A stretch of DNA of 64,000 bases, taken from the NCBI RefSeq assembly GCF_963924245.1, contig NC_086316.1, positions 59,749,763 through 59,813,762 of the forward strand, given 5' to 3'. The notes beneath the pieces are model-generated. The model had not been told where the DNA came from and did not search any database. It was given only the letters and a program-made list of their open reading frames with translations. The position numbers and the translations under genes were made by a program. The DNA comes from Chroicocephalus ridibundus (Eukaryota; Chordata; Aves; Charadriiformes; Laridae). Each line of letters starts with the position of its first letter. Position 1 is the first letter of the stretch. Positions 1-13,800 of this stretch are shown here, in pieces.

Positions 1-1648
1 CTTGGAACAAAACAGAGAAAAGACTTTGTAAATCATTACTCAGCAATTTAGTTAGAACATGCATAGCCACTTGCTTGGTTCAAGTGCCTTCAGCTTCAAA
101 GATTTTTTTTGGATAAAGTTTTAATGTGTTTTATTAAGCAGCTCTGTTGAGGGCAAAAAAGAGAGAAAAAGTATTCAAGAAACCATGCAAATTGCATGTA
201 AACATTTCTCTCCAGGACCATAAACACATTGCAATCAATCCAGAGGCAGCTCTGTAATGGTACCTTGATGTTATGAATGTGTGTGTGAGTCCTTGTGCTT
301 GCAAGCAATGTGAAACTTCTGTTCCTTTTCGCTACTTGCATTTCTTGAGCTCTGCTATGCCTGTCTGTTGGTTTTTTTCTAGCAGTAGTAACCTTTTGTT
401 GTGTAAATAGAGGTTAGCATAGTCATTAGTGTGGTTAGAATGTACCTGGAATGATATGTGGTACTGCCAACATAGTCATCTTTAATCAGCAGACCTTAAA
501 AATCACTTGTCAAATAATGCACTCATGCTTTCTGGTGATATTCATAGTTCATACCTCATTCATAATTGAAAGATACTTCAGAAACAAGCACATGATCTGC
601 AAGTGGTTTGGTAAAAGAATGCAAGCAAATTAAGTAGAATTAAAGTATTTAATGGAGGGGTCTGTGTGCTTGGCTTCTGCCTCACAACACCGTGGAGCTG
701 TTGAAGCAGGAGTTTTGGATTTTGTTTTGACATATTGCTTGTATCAGTTGCTTTTGCTGAATAGTTATTATTTATAGTTATCTTTTTGTATTTCTGACTG
801 GTTTAATGTAATTTTGTTTCATTCTTTAGATGCATATATTAGCTGATCAGTAAGTATCATGTTAGAAATACATTGCATAGAACCATAAAATGGTTTATGT
901 TGGAAGGGACCTTAAAGATCATCTTTAATCTTAAAGATCAAAAACAACTGTTTTGAATTTCTGAATTTTCTAATTCAGAAATACATCTTTAACTCTAGGA
1001 GTGAAACACACTTTCTATGTATGTGCTTTTCTTTGAAAGTCACCTTGCCTTTTTGGTAGCAATACAATCTTACAGGATATGGATCCCTGTAACAAATGTT
1101 GAGGAATTTTATGAAGGGATTAACAGTAGCTTACCTAGCAGTAAACAAACCTGGTTGGTTGAGACCTTATTTGTGACAAGACAAGCTATGGGCTGTTGGT
1201 ATTCTCTTTACCTGTTTAGGCCAATTCTCTGAAGTGTGATAGCTTAATTTAGGAGTGTTGGAAATTCTGTAATAGCAGAATTTTTTTCTGCTAGAAAATT
1301 TTCAGAATTTTTTTAAATAACCTGTATCATAGTACCTAAAGCTGCATATTCAATGGTCTTACAAAGTTTCTATCTGAATCAGATGATGTATCTTTTTTTT
1401 CCACATCGGTGTTTTGTTTGTTTGTTTGTTTGTTGGGTTGGGGTCTTTTTTGCACCATTTGCTGCAGCAGCGTTCTCTCTGAGAGCAAGTTTCATGAGAA
1501 GGTTGGTTGTGGTTCTTTGGTGCTGGTTCAGCATTGTTTGGTTTGTTTTTTAATTATATGCTAGATGTATTTGAGTTTTTAGGATTATCTGTACTGTTGC
1601 GCTTCTGCCAGGTTAATAGTTTTTCAATTATTGGTTTATTCTGTTCAG
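1..1648 (+). other. POLK: POLK intron (left part)
   Basis: No exon is found here. The missing upstream POLK exons (N-terminal helical region) were looked for and not seen. The stretch holds a short CR1 tail and a GTTT-repeat near 1414-1433. Confidence 0.7.
876..932 (-). mobile_element. Short CR1 LINE 3'-end fragment
   Basis: The sequence catagaaccataaaatggtt followed by ggaagggaccttaaagatcat is the reverse complement of the conserved CR1 3' end. It is truncated to under 60 bp. Confidence 0.75.
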
Positions 1649-1801
1649 GTGGACAAACTTGTGATAGAACTGGAACAAAGCCGTAACCTTAGCAATACGA
1701 TTGTACACATTGACATGGATGCCTTCTATGCAGCTGTAGAAATGAGAGACAATCCAGAGCTGAAGGAAAAGCCTATAGCAGTGGGATCAATGAGTATGTT
1801 G
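1649..1801 (+). CDS. POLK: POLK exon with first catalytic motif
   Basis: This 153-bp phase 0-0 exon lies between acceptor ttctgttcag and donor gtaagg. It encodes the start of the palm: HIDMDAFYAAVE, with the metal-binding Asp and the steric-gate Tyr, followed by the finger-side motif KPIAVGSMSML. Confidence 0.96.
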
Positions 1802-4800
1802 GTAAGGTCAAATGTCACGCTAATTCAGCAATCAATTACATGAATCTAAAGTCTAATAAACCACACAATCATAACGTACTATGACACTGTTACAGAGAGA
1901 ATTTTTATCACTGTGGAAAAAAAATAACAAAAATAATAGAGGAAACATCTGTTCTTAGACTAGACCATGTAAGGTCGATTTTAGTTTTCAGTAAAAAGTG
2001 TTCTGATGAAAGTTTAAAGGATGTAAACAGGTTGAAAGGCAGGGCAGGGGAGAGGATAAACTCTAAGCCTTGTCAGTCTTTTCTGCTTGGAGATATGTGA
2101 TTAGAAATTGATTATTTAACACTAAACTTCAAGAAAAACTTGATTACTGAGCACTAAACTTATTTAATCTCTTCTAAGTCTACATCAAATTACCACGCTA
2201 GGAGATTTGGTGTACGTGCAGCCATGCCTGGATTTATTGCTAAAAAGCTATGTCCACATCTAACTATAGTACCATTGAACTTTGAAAAATACGGCAAAGT
2301 GAGCAAAGAGGTAAGTCTGAAAGTGCTAACTAATAGTCAGTGTACTTTGTTTTAGAGTCTGTCAAATATGTTGGTTCTAGACAATATGGAAAGTGGTAGT
2401 TTAAACATTAAACTCTTCTGACGTAAGTCAGAAGTTTAAACACAAGTTTAAACATTAAACTCTTCTGATGTGTCTTTGAACATAAATTAAACAAAATATT
2501 GGTGCATTTGTCAAGGAGATGAAAAAACATCGCATTCATCCATCTTTACATTTTAATGAAGTCAGTAGTGATGCTGATAGGGATTTGCAAAACTGTTTAG
2601 TCAGCTAGTGATACCACTTGATCCTTATTCGTAAAAACTTCAAAACCATAGAGCATAATCTAATGACTAGGAAGCTGCAAGTACATAGGAAACATGGAGA
2701 TAATAATTTCATACAATGCATAATCATAATTTCAAATGATAATTACTGGAGAGAGAAGCAAAGAGCATTAGTGAATTCTAAATGCAGATTCATATATTCT
2801 TTTTAAAAAAAGGGACTGGAAATAAAGAGCAAAAAATTAGGGAGAAAAGAAATCATATGTTGCTTTAACAGAAGTAATTTTAGTTAGTACCAGGAGAAAT
2901 ACTTAGGATATCCAAAATCCATTTGTTTGTTTGTTTGTTTAAAAAAACCACCAAACAACAAAACAAACAAACCAACAAACAGATCTTTTGTAGCTCTTAA
3001 ACTAGTACATGGCACAAGTCTCCTGACTTCAATAAAGTTATGCCAAGATGTATTTATTTTCATGAAGCCTCAATATCTTCACATAAACAAAGTAAGCTAA
3101 TTACTAATTTTGATGTTATTTGGTTTTATTCTCACTTCTGTTGAAAAAAGCATATATAGATGTGAGTATTTCAGAATGGGTTTGAGCTTGGTAAGGATCT
3201 TGGTTTCATGATAGGTATTTAATTTGTTGTTTGATGGGGTAAAGTATTAAAGGTTCAGTCTGATTTGGATTTTTTTAGTTATATTTTTCTCTTGTGATTT
3301 GGATTGAAAATATTTAAATTTATTTCATTTTGACATTAAAAGTTGAGCAGTGAATCCTATCTAATCAGTTTCAGAAAGGTGAAGTACATGTGAACAAATG
3401 TTGTGGTACCTAAGAATTTCAACAAAACTGATAGAGAAACCATGACACAGTCAAATTTTCCTCCTTGTTTAAAAAAAAAAAAAAAAGAGGAGAAAAGGTT
3501 GAGGTTTTATTTTGTCCGTTTAATTTATTATGTTGCCTTTTTGGAAGATGCACTTATCACTAAAGATTTTACTAACAAGTTTTGCCTGTGGCATTAACCA
3601 GCCCTCTAAGACATTGGCTATAACTTTAGTTGAATGTAATTTAAAACTTGGGTGGGTTTTTTTTTAACCTTTGCATATGTGATGTCTGATACACAGTGCA
3701 CAGAAAGGTGCATCAGCTCATGGGCTTTGATGAGTTCTGAGTTCCCCAGAGTTTTATTCAGGTGGTTACTGCAGAGTCTGTGAACATAGTGCCTGTGGAG
3801 TCCTTATACACTGATCTTAATGACCTCTGAAGTAAAATAACACTGCTCAAAATCTGTTTAGTTCTCACTTATTATTGATATATTGCTACGTGTGAGAAGT
3901 AGTACTATAATTTTCCAGTATCAGTGAATAATTTGTTCTATAAATATTTTTATTATTCATTGGAAATATCTTTAATATTCACTGGTCATCTTGAAGTTTC
4001 AGAGTACATTTGTTCACCTCATAATTGTGTGTCAAGATCTGCTCTTACAGCAACAAGCCTTTAAACTTTCATTATGTGTTTATCAAGGTTAGAGAAATAC
4101 TGACTGAATATGATCCCAATTTTATGCCTATGGGCCTAGATGAAGCCTACCTGAACATAACAGAGCACTTGGAGGAAAGACTAAACTGGCCTGAAGATAA
4201 GAGAAGGTTCTTTTTTAACACAGAAAGCACTATAGAAAAAGGTAAACAAATTACTCTCTTTTCCTGTAGTCACCTGACACTGAGGGGACAGGTGGTTTCT
4301 TTTAGGGATCATTGGCAGAATGATGATGGCACTAAGTCGTAGTTACAATTTAAAGCTTTATTTTCTTATCAGGAAATTGTGATAGCACAGGTCCTTGCGT
4401 AATTTGTCCTCCCATATACTTTCTACCTCCAATTTCTTAGTTTATAGGTTAACTTCCTCTGCTACACACCCATGCATAAAAGGTATGCTGCTAATGATTT
4501 GGAGTTGGAGGACTTACTTTTTTTTTTAACTAGAGTAACATGTGTGAGAAGTGGTACTAGGTTTACTGAACCCAATTGTTTTTCAGGTGTGTATTTTTCC
4601 TTTACAATTCAACGTGATAATTTTGCAAATAAGTAGTAATAATCCTATGACTTAAGGAGGTGTAGAATGAATAAACTTACTGCTCTGAAGATTATTTGTA
4701 TTTTGGAAAGTTGTTTCCTAAAATACTTTAGTGAGTCCCATACATCAGAAACATGAGAAATTGCCTGCAAAGACAGTGTGCATAAGCTCTGGTTACATGA

Positions 4801-7800
4801 CGATTTTACAAGATTAAAAATATATAAAGTCATGAGCACTGCAGGACTTACAGTAATGCTTAAGATATGACTGGATTTCACTTGTTTCTAGAAGATGGAA
4901 CCACATCCATAACTGTATACCCAATTGGGAATAATAAAAAAGGAAGAGTCATACGAATGGTTGATTGATGCACAAACCAAAACATTTATATTATCAGTAT
5001 TCAAAAATGATCTAAATAGCCATTAAGAGGATAATCAAGGATACATTACAACTGAAAAGCATTAATGGAATAGAAAGAAACAAACTGGCATAGTCTTTAC
5101 AAAATAAGTATCACTGATGCAGAGTCAAGTGCCTCTTCGTGCTTCTCTGACATCTTTGCTCTTCAGAAACACAAACACGCCCTTTGAATGTGAAACCATA
5201 ATAGTAAAGTTTGTACAGTCAGACAAAGAGCTGCTGACATTACTTGTTCTACCATGACTGCAGTTGAAAACAAGAGGCTTGCCAGGCTCATGGTTCCAGA
5301 ACCAGATATTCCAGAACCCTAATTTTCTTTGGAGAATATTGAAAAAACTTCTACAAAAGATTTTTATGTCCACAAAAAAAAAGGGAGCATCTGGCCTTCA
5401 CTCTGACATGAAACAAAAATAATGCCAACATTTTGATGTTTTTCTGCTGCTACAGCAACAGGCCATTAAACCTTGTTGCTTTTCTGGAAGTTATGTCCAG
5501 TCTCCTAGCCAATTTTTCCAATCTCAGCCAAGCTCAAATCATATTAAGAACAAAGCAGTTATGACTCTCCTCTCTTCAAACAAAAGACCAGTGCAATTGC
5601 TTTGGCTAAATAATTACATATTTTTTTCCAAACAGAAAAAATGAAACTGCTAATGAACTCTCTTCAGCCACTGCAGAAAAAAAATCAATAAATTATATCA
5701 TAGAATCATTCAGGTTGGAAAAGACCTTTAAGATCATCAGATCCAACTGTTAACCTAACACTGCCAAGTCCACCACTAAACTATGTCCCTAAGCACCACA
5801 GAGTCTTTTAAATACCTCCAGGGATGGTGACTCAACTGCTTCCACGGGCAGCCCGTTCCAATGCTTGACAACCCTTTCAGTGAAGACATTTTTCCTAATA
5901 TCCAGTCTAAACCTCCCCTCGTGCAACTTGAGGCCTGTCCCTTGTTACTTGGGAGAAGAGACTGACCCCCACCTCGCTACAACCTCCTTTCAGGTAGTTG
6001 TAGAGAGCGATAAGATCTCCCTTCAGCCTCCTTTTCTCCAGGCTAAACAACCCCCGTTCCCTCAGCCGCTCCTCATAAGACTTGTGCTCTAGACACTTCA
6101 CCAGCTTCGTTGCTCTTCTTTGTACCAACACCTCAATGTCTTTCTCGTAGTGAGGGGCCCAAAACTGAACACAGTATTTGACGTGCAGCCTCACCAGGGG
6201 GACAGTCACTTCTCTAGCCCTGCTGGCCACACTATTTCTGATACAAGCCAGGATGCTATTGGCCTTCTTGACCACCTGGGCATACTGCTGGCTCATATTC
6301 AGCTGGCTGTCGACCAAAACCCCCCAGGTCCTTTTCCGCTGGTCAGCTTTCCAGCCACTCTTCCCCAAGCCTGTAGCATTTTGTGGAGTTGCTGTGACCC
6401 AACTAGAGGACCCAGCACTCAACCTTGTTGAGCCTCACACAGCTGGCCTTGGCCCATCGATCCAGCCTGTCCAGATCCTTCTGCAGGGCCTTCCTACCCT
6501 GAAGCAGATCAACACTCCCACCCAACTTGGTGTTGTCTGCAAACTTACTGAGGGTGCACTCGATCCCATTGTCCAGATCGTTAATAAAGACATTAAACAG
6601 AACTGGCCCCAGTACTGAGCCCTGGGGAACGCCACTTGTGACTAGCTGCCAACCAGATTTAACTCCATTTGCCATAACTCTCTGGGCCTGGCTGTCCAGC
6701 CAGTTTTTTAAACAGTGAAGTGTATGCCCGCCCAAGCCATGAGCAGCCAGTTCTCCAGGAAAATGCTGTGGGAAACAGTGTCAAAGGCTTTACTGAGGTC
6801 TAGGTAGACAACATCCACAGCCTTTGCCTCATCCATTAAGCGGGTGACATTGTCATAGAAGGAGATCACGTTAGTCAAGCAGGACCTGCCTTTCATAAAC
6901 CCATGGTGACTGGGCCCAATCTCCAAATTGTCCTGTACATTCCACATGATGGTACTCAGGATGATCTGCTCCATAACCTTCCCTGGCACCAAGGTCAGAT
7001 TTACAGTCCTGTAGTTCCCTGGATCCTCCTTCTGGCCCTTCTTTTAGACAGGTGTCACATTTGCTAACCTCTAGTCAACTCGGACCTCCTCAGTTAGCCA
7101 GGACTGCTGATAAATGATGGAAAATGGCTTGGTGAGCACTTCTGCCAGCCCCCTCAGTACCCTTGGGTGGATTCCATCACGCCCCACAGACTTGTGTGTG
7201 TGTCTAAGTGGTGTAGCAGGTTGCTAACCATTTCACCCTGGATTATGGTGACTTCATTCAGCAACTTGTCCCTGTCTTCCAGCTCAGAGGGGGCTGAGGA
7301 CCTGAGAACAACTGGTCTTACTATTAAAGACTGAGGCATTAAGTACCTCAGCCTTTTCCTCATCCTTTGTCACTGTATTTCACCCTGCATCCAATAAAGG
7401 ATGGAGATTCTCCTTAGCCCTCCTTTTGTTGCTGATATATCTCTAGAAACATTTTAATTGTCTTTTACTGCAGGAGCCAGGTTAAGTACTAATTGGGCTT
7501 TGGCCCTTCTAATTTTCTTCCTACATAAGCTCACGACATCCTTGTAGTCCTCCTGAGTTGCCTGCCCCTTCTTTCAAAGGTCATAAACTATTTTTTATCC
7601 CTGAGATCCAGGTATATATGTTATATATGGATGGATTAGTTGTTTGTGTTTCTGTCTAACATAGATAAAGGTGAGGTAAATATGTCTGCCAAATTTAATG
7701 AAGATGGATACTCTTCTTCACCGATACTGTTTGAAGACAACACACCTCTGATGGATGACCAGCCTCAACAAAGAGATCAATCAGTGGAAAATTCAGTTGT

Positions 7801-10800
7801 CTTTGGAACTTCTGCAGAGGAAGTTGTGAAGGAAATTCGCTTTAGGATTGAGCAGAAAACTCAACTGACTGCTAGCGCAGGTATTCAGACACATATGAAT
7901 AATAATAATGCGTTGTATTTCCACAGTGTCTTCTACTCTAATCTTAGAGGGCATTAATTAAGAAATTTGCATTGGCACAGTTTTCTTGTACTGCAAAGAA
8001 ATTTGCTCTCTTTGCAAAGTCTGCAAAGACTGTGATTTTCAAGTGTTTCAAGAGATGTTATGGTTATCAAAACCATTCCTGGTTTTTGGTTTTTAATCAT
8101 AGAAACAGTTATGTCATCTTTTTGCTTCTTTGTGTTTGAAGTATAAGTAGTGTGGAAGAATGACCGGTGCGCTCAGGAGGTGATCTTAGCACTGGTGGTT
8201 GTTGTTTTCGTGCTTCATGTAAATTGTTTTCGTAAGCCAGTGGTCACAGTGAAATCTGTCACTGGTTGCTAAATTGCTGTTAGTTTGAATAGCAGATCCA
8301 TATTGTTTCTGACAGTTCTCCACACTGTTCCTTGTTTAAGGCAATATCAAAATTCATTAAAAAGTTAGTTCTCAGAGAAGTAAATATGTGTTGAAGTTAA
8401 ATTATTCACTAGGGGTTTAATATTTACTATTCAAGTTTTATGTCTTTTGACTTCAGGCAATCTACCTGTAAGTCTTAACTGTTTCAATAATAATCTGGAT
8501 TAGGTCGCTGAAAAAAAGTTTATTTCGGTAGCCACTTAGTTTGGATGCCATCCAAACTGCTTTGTGAACCAGGTCAGTGAGGCATCAGGGAGTGCTGAGC
8601 TTTATGAAGCAGATGTAGGAGACCGAGGAAGTGTTGAATGTAAGCAAACGTAAAGGAACAGCTAGTAGGAAGAAGCAGGATGAGACCCACCTCCCATGTA
8701 TGTTATCTCATGAGTGGTAGCAAAATCATAATTTTGTTCTACTGCAATTTTGTCTTCCTAAGAATAAGTTAATGTTTAGAAAACAGACAAAGCTTTTATG
8801 AGTGCATCGGGATTTTAAGCCCAAAAATGAAAACCAGTTAGAAGGCTAATTGAAAAAATACTAATAATCAGAAATAAATAGAATTTTTATACCTTCTTGA
8901 ATAATTTTATCAGTGAGCAATTCAAAATTTAGGCCACTAGGGCTGTAGTGCAGAATAATTCTATTTTTCTTGCTAAACCAATTCCAGAGTACATTTTTAA
9001 AAACAGATACTTTGATAAAAAACAGCAATCCCTCATCCCTATCAGTGACAGGGAAATATATATATATATTTCAAAAAAACTACATAGCAGTGGTAGTCCT
9101 CAAAAGACTTTAATTTGGTAAATTTTGTCAAAATTAATTAAGTCTTTTTTTTGAAATACAAGGAAGAAATATCTCCTTCGTATTAAGAGTTCGTTATAAC
9201 TGCCGTTGTAAGGATTTCCTTTTGTCTTACCATAATCATCATCGTAAAATCATTCAATCATGTAGCTGATGTTATAGATAAACACTTGGTATTTAACTCT
9301 CGTGACTGATTAGCGCATGTTGTGTTACCCTGACTATCTTAAAATAGTAGGTACACTTTATCTGGTGCATCCATTATAAGTAATCTTCCACAAGTATTTT
9401 TGTTCTCACCTGTCTATTATAAATATTTTTTTGCAGAATTGTAACAAATCTGGTTATCAGTTATAGTAATTGTTTTGCTTATGTTTAGTCTTTGCCAAAT
9501 GTGTAGGCTACTCTTGTGCTTTTAAATATTGGACAGTTGAAATTAAACATTGTCCTGTATTTTTTAAAAATAGGGATTTTGTTTGTTTGTTTTTAAGGAA
9601 TAGCACCGAACACAATGTTAGCAAAAATGTGCAGTGATCGTAATAAACCTAATGGGCAATACAGAATTGCTCCTGAGAGACAAGCAGTGCTAGACTTCCT
9701 AAAAGACTTGCCCATTAGAAAGGTAAGAGATACCATGGTATTTACTGTGTAATCGTGTATGTTCCTTATGTTCTAAAAGCAGAATTTCTACTGAAGAAAT
9801 ATACTTTTCTAGGTAATCTGCCCAGTTGTGTTTGATTTAAATTGTTCTTGATATTGGATCTACAAATGGAAAGTTTCCAGCATAATGAGACTTAACTGTT
9901 TTTCAGGTGCCAGGTATAGGAAAAGTAACCGAGAAGATGTTAAAAGCCCTTGGAATTGTGACTTGCTCAGAACTTTACCAGCAGAGGGCGCTGCTTTCTC
10001 TTCTTTTTTCAGAAGCATCTTGGCGTAATTTCTTGGATATTTCCCTTGGTTTGGGTTCAACACATTTGGAAAAGTATATTTTGGTTTTTTTTCTCCTGTG
10101 TTTACATTTTTCTGCTTGTGTATTTCACATACTGTACATTTTAAGACATGTTTTATTGACAAACAAATATTATGAAAATTTGGCTTAATACATTTTAAAA
10201 GGTCTCTGATACCTGTTATTATTATACTTATGGCTAACATACACACAACAAACCAAGCACTAAAAAGCAAAAGTTTGTACATCCATGTCTAATATATGAA
10301 ATCCAAAAAGTCTGTCAAAGAAGTTGGGCATAAGTGTATATCAAGAAATCAAGTCAGTATCATTTAGGGTAACCTCATAATTACTAAAATAGCTAAAGAG
10401 AAATGAGTTATCCTAAGCAGAGGTGTTCAGTCCTATTTTCTCTGTAAAAACAATATACATTCATTGGCTTTTATTATTATCTGATTGTAATGAAAATTGC
10501 ATTGGTATCTGATCTTCTGTGGTGGTAAATTGTAGTTCTAATGAAAGTAACTGAAGTTCCTGTGTCTCCTATCCTGTATACATACATATTTGTAATATCA
10601 ACTTGCGTATTTGGTGGAATAGAACTGAAGATTTTAATAGCCTTCATAGCTATTCCTTTAGGGTTCATACTACATTAACAGCTTTTTAGCCTCCTGTTTG
10701 GGAGGGGAGAAATACGTCTTACTAGTGAATACATGTTTTCAATAACATGCGTCATTTCTAAGCCTGTCCTGGATACAAACATGGAACACTTGTTCTTAAA

Positions 10801-13800
10801 AAACCTCAGCATTTTGCTGTTCATGTAAACAAGAGTCTTAATTTAGGATTGAGTCCTTTCTTTTAGATATTCCTTCCTTAAATATCCTTCTATCCTTCAC
10901 AAAGTGCTGAAATTCTATTTAAAAACAGCTTGACAATGATTTGGTTTCATTAGGAGTTCTGAAGTGCTTTGTGTATTTCTGAAGGACCTATTCTGAATTA
11001 TTTCTGTTACTTCTCTGGTAGTAATAGATCTTCCATTTTTTCTATTTGACTACAAAATAATATATACAGTTAGCAATTTGTACACCAGTAATGTGCTAGC
11101 ACAAATCTTTGCATTGTTTTTGTTTGTCTGTTTCAGAAGTATGTTGACTTGAAACAAAATATGCAGTAAGATTGACTTTGTGAGGTGACTTGATAAAAGA
11201 TAAAATGCATTTTCCCAAATATTTGTTTCTCTTAAGAGAATGGTTTCCCTTAAGAGAAAGGACCTCAAATGGTCCTTTAATAATTGGTGCACTCTCTCCC
11301 CTTATTCACCCTGTTCAGGTGTTGTACACTCTGGGAAACCTCCTAGTACATTAAAAAACAAAAACAAAACCAGGAGCATTTCAAAAGCCACAATTATCAT
11401 TGTGAAGGGGAATGCAATTTTAATGGTGTTGTCAAAGAAATTTATTTCTTCGTTTTGTTTTTATTAGCACCAACTTGATTTCAGTGATTTGAGTGTGGAG
11501 AAAGCATGCCCTTAACATACCAACACCTGAATCCTTGAGTAAATGGTTCATCTTGTGGTCCACCGAATTTGCTATTTCCAATACTTAAAAACAGAAGAAG
11601 GATCTAAAAAGAAAACACTCGTAGGAACTGCTTGAATGCAGAAGAGTTATTAAAGGATGCTCAATTAAAACTGGGAAAAAACAAGCAAGCAAACAAACCA
11701 ACCAACAGAAAAAGCCCTAACACATCACCTTTAACATGGGTAATAATTTAGTGAGAAAGCAAACTACTTCCTCAGATAAACAAATATTCAAAAATACCTA
11801 GTATGTTCAGGATTTTAATAGCAGTGTTTTACAGTTACAGTGAGGTGAGGCAGCATAGGATTTGTAGTTAGTTTTTAAATAAGGCTCCTTCCAATACGAG
11901 AGGGGAGTTTTGTTGGGGTTTTGGGTTCTTTTTACAAACTTCATTTTTATTGATGTCTGTGGCTGATTTATGTCTTTACTTCATCTACAGTAATTTAAGT
12001 TTTTTTAAAAATACATTGTCCGTTTTGCACTCACTTAAACTTGATGTACAGGATTTGTAGAAAAAGTTAACATCCAGATTTTATAGAAGCGACTGCTGTT
12101 AGTTATTGAAGCATGACTGATTGTCTCAGAGTTTATTGAAATGATAACAGTTCTAGGTAAAGAGAGTATAATAAATTTTTTATCTTTTTAAAGGGATGGA
12201 GAAAGAAAAAGTATGAGCACTGAAAGGTATGCCTCTTTAACATTGAAAAAACTACATTAATCACTAAATCTACTTAATGCCAGGTAGCGTATACTTTTCT
12301 TAGTCATGTAATTTCATTGTGTATTTATATGTGTTAAAAAACCGCATATACAACAAGCTCACTAAATCAGATTCAAGCTTTCATTATTTGTCTTCAGAAT
12401 ACTATGGAGGTATTTCTGTCAGTTTGTGTGTTCTCTTTTCTCAACATCTGATTCTACTAATGCCTTTAATGCATCACAGTGGTCTTTAAGCCATAATATA
12501 GGGTGGAAATATGTAAGAGCTTGAATTTTTTTTCTATGTTCCAGTTTAATGTCAGTATCAGTCTATATCAGTCAATAACATAGGGTAGACTTGCAAAGCT
12601 GACAATAATTTTGCATGGTTAACTAAAATTGGTTACATTTCCTAACTTTTAAGTTTTTACCAGTGTAAAGTTCCTTAAGGTGGTGGCATATGTCATTTCC
12701 AAAAGTTCATTTTTAAAAAGGAAATACTGCAAGGAGAATCTGTAGAGCACCATAATAATTATCCCTACCCTCATGTGGTCTCTTCCTAGAAAAGAAGATA
12801 AGAAATGATTCTTGTTTCTATTGAGACTTAATAGTTGTGGGCAATTTATGTAAGCCCAGTAAGGTTTGGTACCACCAGAGCTGAGAAGTTTATGGCTGTA
12901 GTCTTGTGCTGGTTTGCAGGCAGACAGATAATCTGAGTAGCCTGCTCTGCCATTCTGCCTGCCTTTCTTCTTTTTTCCCTAAGGGAAATGGTTTTAGACC
13001 AGAGATGTCAATGAGCTGCTGAGATCATGAGACTAGTTTATATGTGAGGAAGAGATGGGCCTGAAATAGCATTCTCTCTATCCTGCCCCTTCCAAACTTA
13101 GGACTTTTACAGCTTCCCAACTACTACCGCATTGCCAGGATAACACGAGTTACTCCTTGGATAATGGCATGGGACTCACAGTAAAATATCGATCCCATTA
13201 GTTTGGCAGCATGCAAACATTCTTAGGGGAATGTGAATCATAATAGAGGATGACTTTTCAATAGATCACGTAAACCTGAGTATAACTTAGAGATGTGAAA
13301 TCCAGCGTAACTGTAGGGACTTTACACTTGTAAATATAAAGCCTGGCATGAAACAATGGATCTGTGGGACATTTCCAAAAGCATCTGGCAGCTTTAAGTT
13401 TTGCTTTCCGCTTCTCTTAAAATTGCTACTAACTGAAGGTTGCCTTTCCTCTCATGTTATTACTAAAAAGCAGATGCAAAACAAAAAAATAGTACTGTAA
13501 TTCCCCTGCTCTAGCAAAGGCAGTTAGCAACGTTTTTGGCAGAGAGATAGCTTTTCCTCCTCTGAGGATAGACATAATTATTCTAGCTGGCATCTTTTTC
13601 TTAGTATCTGCATTATTTATTTCTGATACTTGGCTCTGATGTTGACTTTCTAATCCTTTCTTTCTTCTGATGTTACATAGCACTGTACAAAGGAGATTAA
13701 ATACAAATAACTTGACTGGATCCATGAATTCAGTTGGTGTTAGTATTCTCTCTTGCAAATATTTAAGCATTAATGAACTTAAATCTGATACATTTTCAAA

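Noticed and set aside
1..1648. Upstream POLK exons within the left end
   Set aside because: No segment encodes the expected helical N-terminal sequence next to splice sites; these exons must lie outside the window.
6120..6618. 103- and 146-codon + frames
   Set aside because: Antisense shadows of the CR1 reverse transcriptase.
9860..10282. 140-codon minus-strand frame
   Set aside because: It overlaps the POLK thumb exon antisense and includes intron; no family recognised.
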